A stretch of 64,000 bases of DNA from Pseudomonas sp. Irchel s3f7 (lineage in GTDB: Bacteria > Pseudomonadota > Gammaproteobacteria > Pseudomonadales > Pseudomonadaceae). The DNA lies in assembly GCF_900187615.1 (NCBI RefSeq), contig NZ_FYDO01000016.1, positions 93,937-157,936 of the forward strand, written 5' to 3'. The notes beneath the pieces are model-generated. The model was not told the DNA's origin. It ran no database searches and saw nothing but the letters and a program-made list of their open reading frames with translations. Position numbers and translations under genes: made by a program. Each line of letters starts with the position of its first letter. Position 1 is the stretch's first letter. Positions 28,181 to 37,743 of this stretch are shown here, piece by piece.

Positions 28181-29605
28181 TTAGTGCTTGAACATCACAT
28201 GCCGAACGACGGTGTAGTCCTCCAGCCCATACATGGACATGTCCTTGCCGTAGCCGGACAATTTCTGACCGCCGTGGGGCATTTCGCTGACCAGCATGAA
28301 GTGCGTATTCACCCAGGTGCAGCCGTACTGCAAACGGGCGGATAGGCGATGGGCGCGGCCGACGTCGGCGGTCCACACGGAAGAGGCGAGGCCGTAGTCC
28401 GAATCGTTGGCCCAGCCCAGCACTTGTGCTTCATCGGTGAATTTGGTGACCGACACCACCGGCCCGAACACTTCGCGACGGACGATTTCGTCGTCCTGTT
28501 GCGCGTCGGCCAGCACGGTCGGTTCGAAGAAGAATCCATTGCCCTCAACCGCTTTGCCGCCAGTGATCAAACGAATGTGCGGCTGAGCGATGGCGCGCTC
28601 GACGAAACCGGCCACGCGGTCGCGGTGTTGCGCGGTGATCAGTGGGCCGAGTTCGGTGGACGGGTCATCCTGCAAGCCGTACTTGATGCTGCTGACGGCC
28701 GCGCCAAGCTTCTCGACGAATTTCTCGTAGATGCCTTCCTGGGCATAGATGCGGCAAGCAGCGGTGCAGTCTTGCCCGGCGTTGTAGAACCCGAAGGTGC
28801 GGATGCCTTCGACGGCGGCGTCGATGTCGGCGTCGTCGAAGATGATCACCGGGGCTTTGCCGCCCAGTTCCATGTGCATGCGTTTAACGGTGTCGGCGGT
28901 GCTGGAAATGATGTTCGAACCGGTGGCAATCGAACCGGTCAGCGATACCATGCGTACTTTCGGGTGAGTGACCAGTGGGCTGCCGACGGTAGGACCACGG
29001 CCGAACACCAGGTTGAGCACGCCGGCCGGGAAAATCTCCGACGCCAGTTCGGCCAGACGCAGGGCGGTCAGCGGGGTTTGTTCCGACGGCTTGAGCACCA
29101 CGGTATTACCGGCGGCGAGGGCCGGGGCGATTTTCCAGGCGACCATCATCAACGGGTAGTTCCACGGCGCGATGGAAGCGATCACGCCCACCGGATCGCG
29201 GCGGATCATCGAGGTGTGACCGGGCAGGTACTCGCCACCGGCCGAACCGCTCATGCAACGGCTGGCGCCGGCGAAGAAACGGAACACGTCGGCAATCGCC
29301 GGGATCTCGTCGTTCAGCGCAGCACTGTAAGGCTTGCCGCAGTTGTCCGATTCCAGTTTGGCCAACTCTTCGCTGTGGGCTTCGATGACGTCGGCGAGTT
29401 TGAGCAGCAGCAGCGAACGCTCTTTCGGCGGGGTTTGCGACCAACTGTCGAATGCGGCGTCGGCGGCGCGTACGGCGGCATCGACCTGGGCTTCGCTGGC
29501 TTCGTTGATTTCCACCAGCACACGACCCAGCGCGGGGTTGAACACCGCTTGGGCGGGGCCTTCGCCGTTGAGCAGTTGGCCGTTGATCAAGAGTTTGGTT
29601 TGCAT
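28181..29605 (-). CDS. patD: Gamma-aminobutyraldehyde dehydrogenase (YdcW/PatD type)
   Basis: NAD-dependent aldehyde dehydrogenase of 474 residues. Catalytic motifs are GGKAPVI with the upstream glutamate in MELGG, and the nucleophile in GQDCTAACRIYAQEG; the C-terminal signature is EMPHGGQKLSGYGKDMS. This form oxidises 4-aminobutanal from putrescine to GABA. The identification is strengthened by synteny: it is the last gene in the ydcS-T-U-V-W order of E. coli. The start at 29605 (MQTKLLINGQ) fits the family. Confidence 0.88.
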   Translation of the reverse strand: MQTKLLINGQLLNGEGPAQAVFNPALGRVLVEINEASEAQVDAAVRAADAAFDSWSQTPPKERSLLLLKLADVIEAHSEELAKLESDNCGKPYSAALNDEIPAIADVFRFFAGASRCMSGSAGGEYLPGHTSMIRRDPVGVIASIAPWNYPLMMVAWKIAPALAAGNTVVLKPSEQTPLTALRLAELASEIFPAGVLNLVFGRGPTVGSPLVTHPKVRMVSLTGSIATGSNIISSTADTVKRMHMELGGKAPVIIFDDADIDAAVEGIRTFGFYNAGQDCTAACRIYAQEGIYEKFVEKLGAAVSSIKYGLQDDPSTELGPLITAQHRDRVAGFVERAIAQPHIRLITGGKAVEGNGFFFEPTVLADAQQDDEIVRREVFGPVVSVTKFTDEAQVLGWANDSDYGLASSVWTADVGRAHRLSARLQYGCTWVNTHFMLVSEMPHGGQKLSGYGKDMSMYGLEDYTVVRHVMFKH

Positions 29606-29655
29606 GGCATGTGTCCTCTTACAGACGATTGTTTTTTTCTGTGGAAGCCGGTTCT

Positions 29656-29750
29656 CCTGTAGGAGCTGGCTTGCCAGCGATGGCGTCATCAGATCCAGCA
29701 TCTAAGCCGGTTGACCTACCGCTATCGCCAGCAAGCCGGCTCCTACAAGG
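29656..29750. repeat. REP pair between ydcV-like and patD genes
   Basis: CCTGTAGGAGCTGGCTTGCCAGCGA and its inverse GCCAGCAAGCCGGCTCCTACAAGG, 95 bases, interrupt the operon between the permease and the dehydrogenase. Confidence 0.88.
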
Positions 29751-29780
29751 TTTTTTTCCACAGTTGGAAAAGGTTGTCGG

Positions 29781-30590
29781 TTACTTGCCGCCGCTGCCCG
29801 CAACGCTTTCGCCGCCACGGGTCAGGTAATAGGCGCCAAGGATCGGCAGCATGGTCACTATCATCACCAGCATCGCCACGACGTTGGTCACCGGCACGTC
29901 CCGTGGGCGGCTGAGCTGGTTGAGCAGCCACAGCGGCAGGGTGCGTTCATGGCCGGCAGTGAAGGTGGTGACGATGATTTCGTCGAACGACAGCGCAAAC
30001 GCGAGCATGCCGCCGGCCAGCAACGCCGAGCCGAGGTTCGGCAGGATGATGTAGCGGAAGGTCTGCCAACCGTCGGCGCCGAGGTCCATCGAGGCCTCGA
30101 TCAAACTGTGGGAAGTGCGACGCAAGCGGGCGATGACGTTGTTGTAGACGATCACCACACAGAAGGTCGCGTGGCCGACGATGATGGTGAACATCCCCGG
30201 CTCGATCCCCAGTGTTTTGAACGTCGCCAGCAACGCGATACCGGTGATGATCCCCGGCAGCGCAATCGGCAGGATCAGCATCAGCGAGATGCCTTGCTTG
30301 CCGAAGAAGTCGCGGCGATACAATGCCGCCGAAGCCAACGTGCCGAGCACCATGGCGATCAGCGTGGCAATCGAGGCAATCTGCAACGACAGCTTGATCG
30401 CTTCCAGCACGTCCGGCCGCGAGAACGCCACGCCGATCCACTTCCAAGTGAAGCCCTTGGGCGGAAAGCTGAACGCTGCATCTTCGGTATTGAAGGCGTA
30501 CAGGAAGATGATCAGGATCGGGAAGTGCAGAAACACCAGCCCGCCCCAAGCGGCGATTTTCAGACCCAGTGAAGCCTTTTCAGAGTGCAT
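29781..30590 (-). CDS. ydcV: Putrescine-type ABC transporter permease (YdcV-like)
   Basis: PotC-type permease of 269 residues with six membrane helices. The EAA coupling loop reads EASMDLGADGWQTFRYIILPNLGSA. It overlaps the preceding permease gene by 11 bases. It works with the ydcU-like permease as a heterodimer for polyamine-like cations; the substrate is inferred from gene order. Confidence 0.88.
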   Translation of the reverse strand: MHSEKASLGLKIAAWGGLVFLHFPILIIFLYAFNTEDAAFSFPPKGFTWKWIGVAFSRPDVLEAIKLSLQIASIATLIAMVLGTLASAALYRRDFFGKQGISLMLILPIALPGIITGIALLATFKTLGIEPGMFTIIVGHATFCVVIVYNNVIARLRRTSHSLIEASMDLGADGWQTFRYIILPNLGSALLAGGMLAFALSFDEIIVTTFTAGHERTLPLWLLNQLSRPRDVPVTNVVAMLVMIVTMLPILGAYYLTRGGESVAGSGGK

Positions 30591-31527
30591 CGAAGGCCCC
30601 CAGACGTTTGACGATGGACAGGTAAATGGCGATCAGCACGATCGGCACCAGAGTGAAGGCGGCCGCCATTGGCATGTTGCCGATGGCGCCTTGCTGGGCG
30701 TACACCATGCTGCCGACGAAGTAGCCGGGCGGGCCCACCAGTTGCGGCACGATGAAATCGCCCAGGGTCAGCGAAAACGTGAAGATCGAACCGGCGGCAA
30801 TGCCCGGGATCGACAGCGGCAGAATCACTTGCATGAAGGTCTGGCGCGGCTTGGCGCCGAGGTCGGCGGAGGCTTGCAGCAGCGATGGCGGCAGACGTTC
30901 CAGCGAGGCCTGGATCGGCAGGATCATGAACGGCAGCCAGATGTAGACAAACACCATGAAGCGGCCCAGGTGCGAGGTCGACAAGGTGCTGCCGCCCACG
31001 CCCGGAATGCCCAGCACGAATTGCAAAACCGGCTCCAGCCCCAGGTGCTGCACGAACCACTGCGCCACGCCGCCCTTGGCCAGCAGCAACGTCCAGGCGT
31101 AGGCCTTGACGATGTAACTGGCCCACATCGGCATCATCACGGCGATGTAGAAAAACGCCTTGGTCTTGCCGGTGGTGTAACGCGCCATGTAGTAGGCAAT
31201 CGGGAACGCGACGATGGCGCTGGCAATCGACACGACAATCGCCATGCCCAAGGTGCGCAGGATGATGTCGAAGTTCGACGGCTGGAACAGCGCGGCGAAG
31301 TTCGCCAGCGTCAGGTCCGGCGTGACCGCCATGGTGAAGTCATCGAAGGTGTAGAAACCTTGCCAGAGCAAAGTCAGCAATGAGCCCAGGTAGATCGCGC
31401 CGAACCACAGCAACGGCGGCACCAGCAGCATCGACAGGTACAGGTTCGGCCGGCGATACAACAGGTTGGAAAACCTGCGCAGTGGCGAGCCGCCCGAGGG
31501 GGATTGAGAAACAGCCAAGGTGTTCAT
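30580..31527 (-). CDS. ydcU: Putrescine-type ABC transporter permease (YdcU-like)
   Basis: PotB-type permease of 315 residues. A cytosolic N-terminus is followed by six helices. The EAA loop reads QASADLGAKPRQTFMQVILPLSIPG. The ATG at 31527 is one base beyond the stop of the ATPase gene, so translation is likely coupled. Confidence 0.88.
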   Translation of the reverse strand: MNTLAVSQSPSGGSPLRRFSNLLYRRPNLYLSMLLVPPLLWFGAIYLGSLLTLLWQGFYTFDDFTMAVTPDLTLANFAALFQPSNFDIILRTLGMAIVVSIASAIVAFPIAYYMARYTTGKTKAFFYIAVMMPMWASYIVKAYAWTLLLAKGGVAQWFVQHLGLEPVLQFVLGIPGVGGSTLSTSHLGRFMVFVYIWLPFMILPIQASLERLPPSLLQASADLGAKPRQTFMQVILPLSIPGIAAGSIFTFSLTLGDFIVPQLVGPPGYFVGSMVYAQQGAIGNMPMAAAFTLVPIVLIAIYLSIVKRLGAFDAL

Positions 31528-31528
31528 G

Positions 31529-32566
31529 TCACACCCCGCCGACAACGGTGTCGTGCAACTGGACCATCGCTTCACGCGCCCAGCGTGCGCTGAGTCGTTG
31601 CCCGGTCTGGTGCTGCGCGCTGGTATCCAGCCACTGGTTGTTGGCCTGGCTGATGTTCAGGGTCTGGCCGTTTTCCAGTTTTAGTTCATAGCGCGTGGCG
31701 CTGCCCTGGTACTGGATGTCGTGCAGCAAACCGCTGACTTCGATTTCGTGGCTGGCCAGCGGACCCTCGGCGAAACGCACGTGTTCCGGACGAATCGAGA
31801 ACGGCTGCGGATTGCCACTGAGCTGCTTGGCCAGGTCACCGCGAATCACGTTGGAGGTTCCGACGAACTCTGCCACGAAGGTAGTCGCCGGTTTCATGTA
31901 CAGGTTGCGCGGGGTGTCGACCTGTTCGATGCGACCCTTGTTGAACACCGCCACACGGTCGGACATCGACAGCGCTTCGGTCTGGTCGTGGGTGACGAAG
32001 ATGAAGGTGATGCCGAGCTGGCGTTGCAGCTTCTTCAATTCGCTTTGCATTTGCTCGCGCAGCTTCAGGTCCAGCGCGCCGAGCGGTTCGTCGAGCAGCA
32101 AAACCCGTGGACGATTAACCAAGGCACGGGCCAGGGCCACACGCTGGCGCTGGCCGCCGGAGAGCTGTACCGGCTTGCGGTCGCCGTAGCCGCCGAGGGC
32201 AACCATGTCGAGGGCTTCTTCGGCTCGTTTCAGACGTTCAGCTTTGCCCACGCCTTTGACTTTCAGGCCGTAGGCGACGTTGTCGCGAACGTTCATGTGC
32301 GGGAACAGCGCGTAATCCTGGAACACGGTGTTCACGTCGCGCTGGTACGGCGGCAGGCCGGCGGCCTCTTCGCCATGAATACGGATGGAACCTGCGCTCG
32401 GTTGCTCAAACCCGGCGATCAGGCGCAAGCAGGTGGTTTTGCCCGAGCCGGAAGGCCCCAGCATGGAGAAGAACTCGCCGTCCTGGATGTCGATGGAAAC
32501 CCGGTCTACGGCTTTCACTTCGCCGAATAGACGGGAAACGTTAGTGAATTGGACTGCAAGCGTCAT
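31529..32566 (-). CDS. ydcT: Polyamine ABC transporter ATPase (YdcT-like)
   Basis: PotA-type ATPase of 345 residues: Walker A GPSGSGKTTC, signature LSGGQRQRVALARAL, Walker B VLLLDEPLGALD, switch FVTHDQTEA. A C-terminal TOBE domain follows (about 265-345, with FSIRPEHVRF). The start at 32566 is taken because the five upstream codons add nothing conserved. Confidence 0.9.
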   Translation of the reverse strand: MTLAVQFTNVSRLFGEVKAVDRVSIDIQDGEFFSMLGPSGSGKTTCLRLIAGFEQPSAGSIRIHGEEAAGLPPYQRDVNTVFQDYALFPHMNVRDNVAYGLKVKGVGKAERLKRAEEALDMVALGGYGDRKPVQLSGGQRQRVALARALVNRPRVLLLDEPLGALDLKLREQMQSELKKLQRQLGITFIFVTHDQTEALSMSDRVAVFNKGRIEQVDTPRNLYMKPATTFVAEFVGTSNVIRGDLAKQLSGNPQPFSIRPEHVRFAEGPLASHEIEVSGLLHDIQYQGSATRYELKLENGQTLNISQANNQWLDTSAQHQTGQRLSARWAREAMVQLHDTVVGGV

Positions 32567-32656
32567 GGTGCGGTGCTCCAAAAAGGCGAGGGCTGTCGCA
32601 GCGGCCCTGCCTGGACTTCTGAAAAATCTGAATCGGTAGAGAAGAGCGCTTCGCGC

Positions 32657-32724
32657 TCTATCGCTGGCAAGCCAGCTCCTACAGGGGTACGTGGACTGTG
32701 TAGGAGCCGGCTTGCTGGCGATAA
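32657..32724. repeat. REP pair, tail-to-tail
   Basis: TATCGCTGGCAAGCCAGCTCC..ACAGG followed by TGTAGGAGCCGGCTTGCTGG, between the binding-protein and ATPase genes. Confidence 0.85.
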
Positions 32725-32745
32725 GGTCCGAAGGACCTTCAGGCG

Positions 32746-33897
32746 TTAACGACCGCCCATGATCGCGATGTAATCCTGGGTCCAGCGGCTGTACGGCACG
32801 AACTTGCCGCCTTCAGCCTGCGGGGTTTTCCAGAAGGCGATCTTGTCGAACTGATCGAAACCGTTGGTCTTGCAGCCTTCGGCGCCGAGCAGTTCACTGC
32901 CCTTGCACGCTGCCGGCACCGCTGGCAACGAACCGAACCACGCCGCTACGTCGCCCTGGACTTTCGGTTGCAGCGACCAGTCCATCCACTTGTAGGCGCA
33001 GTTCGGGTGCTTGGCTTCGGCGTGCAGCATGGTGGTGTCGGCCCATCCGGTGGCGCCTTCTTTCGGGATGGTCGAAGCGATCGGCTGCTTCTCGTTCATC
33101 AGGCCGTTGACCTGATAAGGCCAGGCACCGGAGGCGACTACGCCTTCGTTCTTGAAGTCGCTCATTTGCACGGTGGTGTCATGCCAGTAGCGGTGGATCA
33201 GCGGCTGCTGGGCGCGCAACAGATCGAGCACGGCCTTGTACTGTGCCTCGGTCAGTTCGTAGGGGTTCTGGATACCCAGTTCCGGTTTGGTTGACTTGAG
33301 ATACAGCGCCGCGTCGGCGATGTAGATCGGGCCGTCATAGGCCTGCACACGACCCTTGTTCGGCTTGCCGTCCGGCAGGTTTTCCGCGTTGAACAACACA
33401 CCCCAGGTGGTAGGCGGGGTCTTGAATACGTTGGTGTTGTACATCAGCACGTTCGGGCCCCACTGATACGGGGTGCCATAGGTTTGATTGTTGACCACGT
33501 ACCACGGCGCATCCTTGAGGCGAGGGTCGAGGCTCTTCCAGTTCGGGATCAGCGCGGTGTTGATCGGCTGCACACGCTTGCCGACGATCAGGCGCAGGGA
33601 CGCGTCGCCGGATGCCGTCACCAGGTCGTACCCACCCTTGGCCATCAGGCTGACCATTTCATCGGAAGTGGCGGCGGTTTTCACATTGACCTTGCAGCCG
33701 GTTTCCTTCTCGAAACCGGTGACCCAGTCGTAGGCCTTGTCGCTCTCGCCACGTTCGATGTAGCCGGGCCACGCCACAATATCCAGCTGACCTTCGCCGG
33801 CGCCGACCGCTTTGAGCGGCTCGGCGGCCTGGACACTGACGCTGGCCAGCAGCGCGGTGGTGATTGCACTGAGCAGTGCGGTCTTGTGCACGAACAT
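32746..33897 (-). CDS. ydcS: Periplasmic polyamine-type binding protein (YdcS-like)
   Basis: Protein of 383 residues. Signal peptide 1-24 ends in SVQAA. Family 1/PotD-like binding fold, with GQLDIVAWPGYIERG at the start and LIPNWKSLDPRLKDAPWYVVNNQTYGTPYQWGPN-like regions in the first lobe. E. coli YdcS is the closest named relative by gene order. Uptake of putrescine is the likely role. First gene of the ydcSTUVW-like operon. Confidence 0.88.
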   Translation of the reverse strand: MFVHKTALLSAITTALLASVSVQAAEPLKAVGAGEGQLDIVAWPGYIERGESDKAYDWVTGFEKETGCKVNVKTAATSDEMVSLMAKGGYDLVTASGDASLRLIVGKRVQPINTALIPNWKSLDPRLKDAPWYVVNNQTYGTPYQWGPNVLMYNTNVFKTPPTTWGVLFNAENLPDGKPNKGRVQAYDGPIYIADAALYLKSTKPELGIQNPYELTEAQYKAVLDLLRAQQPLIHRYWHDTTVQMSDFKNEGVVASGAWPYQVNGLMNEKQPIASTIPKEGATGWADTTMLHAEAKHPNCAYKWMDWSLQPKVQGDVAAWFGSLPAVPAACKGSELLGAEGCKTNGFDQFDKIAFWKTPQAEGGKFVPYSRWTQDYIAIMGGR

Positions 33898-33968
33898 GGG
33901 GTATCCCTCTTCTTTAAATTATGGTCGGGGCAGTTTTTGAACGTGGTTTTCAACGTCGTAAACAAGAT

Positions 33969-34057
33969 CCTGCAGGAGCAGGCTCGCCGGCGATGAGTCC
34001 CTCAAACCTTGCGGTCTCCTGATGGACGCCATCGCTGGCAAGCCAGCGCCTACAAGG
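33969..34057. repeat. REP pair with one degenerate unit
   Basis: CCTGCAGGAGCAGGCTCGCCGGCGA and CATCGCTGGCAAGCCAGCGCCTACAAGG between the second aldehyde dehydrogenase and ydcS. Confidence 0.8.
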
Positions 34058-34122
34058 GCACCGCTTTGTTCCAACGTTTCAACATCAATGCCTTTACGGC
34101 TGATTGTTAGCGTAGTGCTCTT

Positions 34123-35580
34123 TTACAAATGCTGTCCGTGGCGCGCCATGATGTGCCGCACCACGCTGTAGTCCTGGAGCGAGTCGCTGGACAGGTCTTT
34201 GCCGTAGCCGGAGCGTTTCAAACCGCCGTGGGGCATTTCGCTGACCAGCATGAAATGGCTGTTGATCCAGGTGCAGCCGTACTGCAACCGGGCAGCGACC
34301 TGCATGGCCTTGTCGAGGTTCTGGGTCCAGACCGACGAGGCCAGGCCGTATTCCGAATCGTTGGCCCAATCCACCGCTTGTTCGAGTTGATCGAAACGGG
34401 TCACGGTAACCACCGGCCCGAACACTTCGCGCTGGACGATTTCATCGTTCTGTTTGCAGCCTGCGAGCAAGGTCGGCTGGTAATAGAAGCCAGCGCCGGA
34501 ATGCACGGCGGCGCCGGTTACCCGTTCAATGTGCGGCTGGCCGAGGGCGCGTTCGACGAAACTGGCCACGCGGTCGCGCTGGCGGGTGCTGATCAGCGGG
34601 CCGATTTCATTGTCGGCATCGCGTTTGCCGGCAAAGCGCAGGCTGCTGACGGCTGCGCCGAGTTCGGCCACCAATCGGTCATGAATCCCGGCCTGGGCGT
34701 AGATTCGGCAGGCGGCGGTGCAGTCCTGGCCAGCGTTGTAGTAGCCGTAGGCGCGCACGCCTTCGACCACGGCTTGAATGTCGGCATCGTTGCAGACAAT
34801 CACCGGGGCCTTGCCGCCGAGTTCGAGGTGGGTGCGCTTGAGCGTTTTCGAAGCGGCTTGGAGGATTTTCTGGCCGGTGACGATATCGCCGGTCAGCGAC
34901 ACCATGCGCACTTTAGGGTGGCTGACCAAATGGCTGCCGACGCCTTCACCGCCACCACAAATGATGTTGATCACACCGCGCGGCAGGATCTCGGCCAGCG
35001 CCGGCGCCAGGGCCAGGATCGACAGCGGCGTGTGTTCCGACGGCTTGAACACCAACGTATTGCCGGCGGCGAGGGCCGGGGCGATTTTCCACGCGGCCAT
35101 CATGATCGGGTAGTTCCATGGCGCAATCGACGCCACGACCCCGATGGGATCGCGCCGGACCATGCTGGTGTAGCCAGGCATGTATTCACCGCTGAGCTGG
35201 CCAGTCTGGCAACGCACGGCACCGGCAAAGAAACGGAACACATCAACCGTAGCGCTCAGGTCATCCTGACGGGCCAGGTGCAGCGGCTTGCCACAGTTCA
35301 TGGATTCGAGGCGAGCGAGCAGGTCGGCGTTTTTTTCGATGGCGTTGGCGATGTCCAGCAACAGGTTCGAGCGTTGCTGCGGCGTGGTCCGTGACCAACC
35401 GGTGAAGGCGCGGTGGGCGGCGAGGATGGCCGCTTCGACTTGTTCGGTGCTGGCTTCGGCGATCTGTGTCAGGACTTCCCCGGTGGCGGGGTTGAGAATC
35501 GGCTCGACGCAGCCTTGTCCGGCGACTAATTCACCATCGATCAACAATGCGGTGAACAACGGGGTCTGCGCGCCAGCCAT
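34123..35580 (-). CDS. Second aminobutyraldehyde dehydrogenase-like enzyme
   Basis: Aldehyde dehydrogenase of 485 residues, a paralogue of PatD at 28181. Catalytic sequences are LELGGKAPVIVCND and GQDCTAACRIYAQAG, and the end is EMPHGGLKRSGYGKDLS. The two enzymes share long identical motifs, so they arose by duplication within this pathway. A distinct substrate, such as a longer amino-aldehyde, is possible. The start at 35580 (MAGAQTPLF) is favoured over 35610. The LysR gene is directly upstream on the same strand. Confidence 0.87.
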   Translation of the reverse strand: MAGAQTPLFTALLIDGELVAGQGCVEPILNPATGEVLTQIAEASTEQVEAAILAAHRAFTGWSRTTPQQRSNLLLDIANAIEKNADLLARLESMNCGKPLHLARQDDLSATVDVFRFFAGAVRCQTGQLSGEYMPGYTSMVRRDPIGVVASIAPWNYPIMMAAWKIAPALAAGNTLVFKPSEHTPLSILALAPALAEILPRGVINIICGGGEGVGSHLVSHPKVRMVSLTGDIVTGQKILQAASKTLKRTHLELGGKAPVIVCNDADIQAVVEGVRAYGYYNAGQDCTAACRIYAQAGIHDRLVAELGAAVSSLRFAGKRDADNEIGPLISTRQRDRVASFVERALGQPHIERVTGAAVHSGAGFYYQPTLLAGCKQNDEIVQREVFGPVVTVTRFDQLEQAVDWANDSEYGLASSVWTQNLDKAMQVAARLQYGCTWINSHFMLVSEMPHGGLKRSGYGKDLSSDSLQDYSVVRHIMARHGQHL

Positions 35581-35711
35581 TTTTCGGGTTCTCTTTTCTT
35601 GTGTGGCCATGCTGCTCCCTGTGACTGGGGCTGGCCGTCTTATATAGATGTAACAAGACTAGTGCGCGGCCCCGAGGTCGACAAATACTAAATACTGAAG
35701 GTGGCGTTCGA

Positions 35712-36626
35712 TTAAATAGATGGCTTGCGTTTGCCGTGGGGTTGTTCACGCGCGACGGTGAGAAACGGATCCACCAACGCCGGGCGGGCGGTGCCGCGAC
35801 GCCACGCCAAGCCGATATCGAGGGTCTGGTTCAGGTCGGCAATCGGCCGCGCTTCAATGATGTCGCCTTCCAGCGACCAAGGGCGGTAAGTCATGTCGGG
35901 CTGGATCGATACGCCCAAGCCGGCAGCCACCAGGCTTCGCACCGCTTCGGTCGAGGCGGTGCGCAGCGTGATGCGCGGCTGCAACGACGCGGCGGACCAC
36001 ATGCGTTGTGCGTTGCGGTCCATTTCATCGACGTTCAGCTGGATCAACGGCTCGCGAACCACGTCGGCGAGGTTGATGCTGTCGTGTTCCAGCAACGGAT
36101 GCTGGGCCGGCAGCCACAAGCGATGGGGCGAATGAGTCAGCACCTCGGTCTGCAAGGCGTGGCGATCTTCGAGGTTGGAGAGGATCAGCACGCCGACATC
36201 AATCTCGCCGCTGACCAACAAATGCTCGATGTAGGGGCGCTCGTCTTCCATCACGCGAATTTCAACGTTGGGGTAGGCGCGCTGAAAACGGGTGAGCAAG
36301 TCCGCCAGGTAATAACCGGCCACCAGGCTGGTCACGCCGATGATCAACTGCCCGGCAACCTGGTCGGTACTCTGTTGCAGGCTGCGCTTGGCGTTATCCA
36401 CCGTGGCCAGAATCAGGTGTGCCTGGCGCAGGAATTGATGGCCCTGATGGGTCAGCGTCATGCCCTTGGCGTGACGGCTGAACAGGCTGACGCCGATTTC
36501 TTCTTCCAGCTGCTGGATCGCCAGGGTCAATGTCGACTGGGAGATGAATGCCGTTTGTGCGGCAGCCGAGATCGAGCCGGTCTCGGCAACGGCGATGAAG
36601 TGGCGGATTTGACGCAGGGTCATCAT
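35712..36626 (-). CDS. LysR-type transcriptional regulator
   Basis: Regulator of 304 residues (or 303 if the second Met is used). HTH: RQIRHFIAVAETGSISAAAQTAFISQSTLTLAIQQLEEEIG. A substrate-binding domain follows. It lies upstream of the aldehyde dehydrogenase and the ydc-like operon in the same direction, so it may control them. A long inverted repeat 26-55 bases before its own start is a candidate autoregulatory site. The inducer is unknown. Confidence 0.88.
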   Translation of the reverse strand: MMTLRQIRHFIAVAETGSISAAAQTAFISQSTLTLAIQQLEEEIGVSLFSRHAKGMTLTHQGHQFLRQAHLILATVDNAKRSLQQSTDQVAGQLIIGVTSLVAGYYLADLLTRFQRAYPNVEIRVMEDERPYIEHLLVSGEIDVGVLILSNLEDRHALQTEVLTHSPHRLWLPAQHPLLEHDSINLADVVREPLIQLNVDEMDRNAQRMWSAASLQPRITLRTASTEAVRSLVAAGLGVSIQPDMTYRPWSLEGDIIEARPIADLNQTLDIGLAWRRGTARPALVDPFLTVAREQPHGKRKPSI

Positions 36627-36651
36627 GGAGAGGGTACCCGGTGGGCTGTTT

Positions 36652-36681
36652 TTATCGATTTGTTACAGTGTATATCGATAA
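36652..36681. promoter_or_regulatory. Inverted repeat upstream of the LysR gene
   Basis: TTATCGAT (36652-36659) and ATCGATAA (36674-36681) are perfect inverted arms 14 bases apart, between the divergent LysR and DUF533 genes. The size and place fit a LysR dimer site or another operator. Confidence 0.5.
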
Positions 36682-36820
36682 TTCTGAAGGAGGATTCAAC
36701 CTGTCAGCGTTGACGCGCTGTCGAGCAACATCTGGAAGCACTCTCGCTGGCAGTTTTCGGGCACTTTCGATCTAGTCTGGTGGCCTGAAGGACCGGTTAA
36801 ACCTTTTTATGGAGGCGCAA

Positions 36821-37513
36821 ATGATCACCCGTGGATTGCTCGAGCAGTTACTCAAGTCTGGCCAGGACATGTTGCAAAACAAGGCCGGCAGCGTGCAGAA
36901 CAAGGGGGCGAGCAGTAGCTCTGGTGGCCTTGGCAGTTTGCTTACCGGTGCCAGCGGCGGTGCATTGGCGGCGGGGGCAATGGGGTTGCTGCTGGGTAAC
37001 AAGAAGGCCCGCAAGGTGGGTGGCAAGGTGGCGGTCTATGGCGGCCTCGCGGCGTTGGGCGTGATCGCCTACAAGGCTTACGGTAACTGGCAGGCCCAGC
37101 AAGGCACTGCACCGAAGACCGAACCGCAAACCCTTGACCGGTTGCCGATGGCCGAGGTCGAGCAGCACAGTCAGGCGATTCTCAAGGCGCTGGTGGCCGC
37201 GGCCAAGGCCGACGGGCATATCGATGCGCGTGAGCGCGAGCTGATCGAAGGCGCGTTCACCAAACTGGATAACGATCAGGAACTGCAACACTGGCTGCAC
37301 GCCGAGCTCAACAAACCGCTGGACCCCAGCGATGTCGCCCGCGCTGCCAGGACCCCGGAAATGGCCGCCGAGATGTACATCGCCAGTGTGATGCTGGTGG
37401 ATGAAGAGAGCTTCATGGAGAAATCCTATCTCGACGAGCTGGCACGGCAGCTCAAGCTGGAGCCGGGGCTGAAGGCCGAGCTGGAGAAGCAGGTTCGCCA
37501 GGCTTCGATGTAA
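36821..37513 (+). CDS. DUF533 / TerB-like membrane-associated protein
   Basis: Protein of 230 residues. After a low-complexity Gly/Ser stretch (about 24-45) come a glycine/alanine hydrophobic segment (46-58) and a second (71-84). The C-terminal helical domain, from LDRLPMAEVEQHSQAILKAL, carries KADGHIDARERELIE, a TerB-like acidic motif. It resembles E. coli YebE, an inner-membrane protein of unknown function. GGAGG seven bases before the ATG fixes the start. Confidence 0.85.
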   Translation: MITRGLLEQLLKSGQDMLQNKAGSVQNKGASSSSGGLGSLLTGASGGALAAGAMGLLLGNKKARKVGGKVAVYGGLAALGVIAYKAYGNWQAQQGTAPKTEPQTLDRLPMAEVEQHSQAILKALVAAAKADGHIDARERELIEGAFTKLDNDQELQHWLHAELNKPLDPSDVARAARTPEMAAEMYIASVMLVDEESFMEKSYLDELARQLKLEPGLKAELEKQVRQASM

Positions 37514-37524
37514 GTTGTTTGCTT

Positions 37525-37586
37525 AAAAGATCGCAGCCTTCGGCAGCTCCTAAGGGATCCGCGTCATCCGAAGGCTGCGATCTTTT
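37525..37586 (+). terminator. Strong hairpin terminator after the DUF533 gene
   Basis: AAAAGATCGCAGCCTTCGG and CCGAAGGCTGCGATCTTTT are perfect 19-base inverse arms, ending in a T-run. The same left arm, GAAAGATCGCAGCCTTCGG, recurs after tsaB at about 63828, so the sequence is also a dispersed repeat. Confidence 0.85.
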
Positions 37587-37743
37587 GCTTTGAGCCGGCC
37601 AATTCACGGCCCGTTTCTGCCGAATCGCCACTGGCGTGCCAGGCTTTTTCAGCGGGATGAGAAGCAGCGCGCAACCGTCTTATAAATGAAACACCGCCCT
37701 CGGCTATACTCCTCGCATTTCGAAATCGCCCCGAGGACTGACT

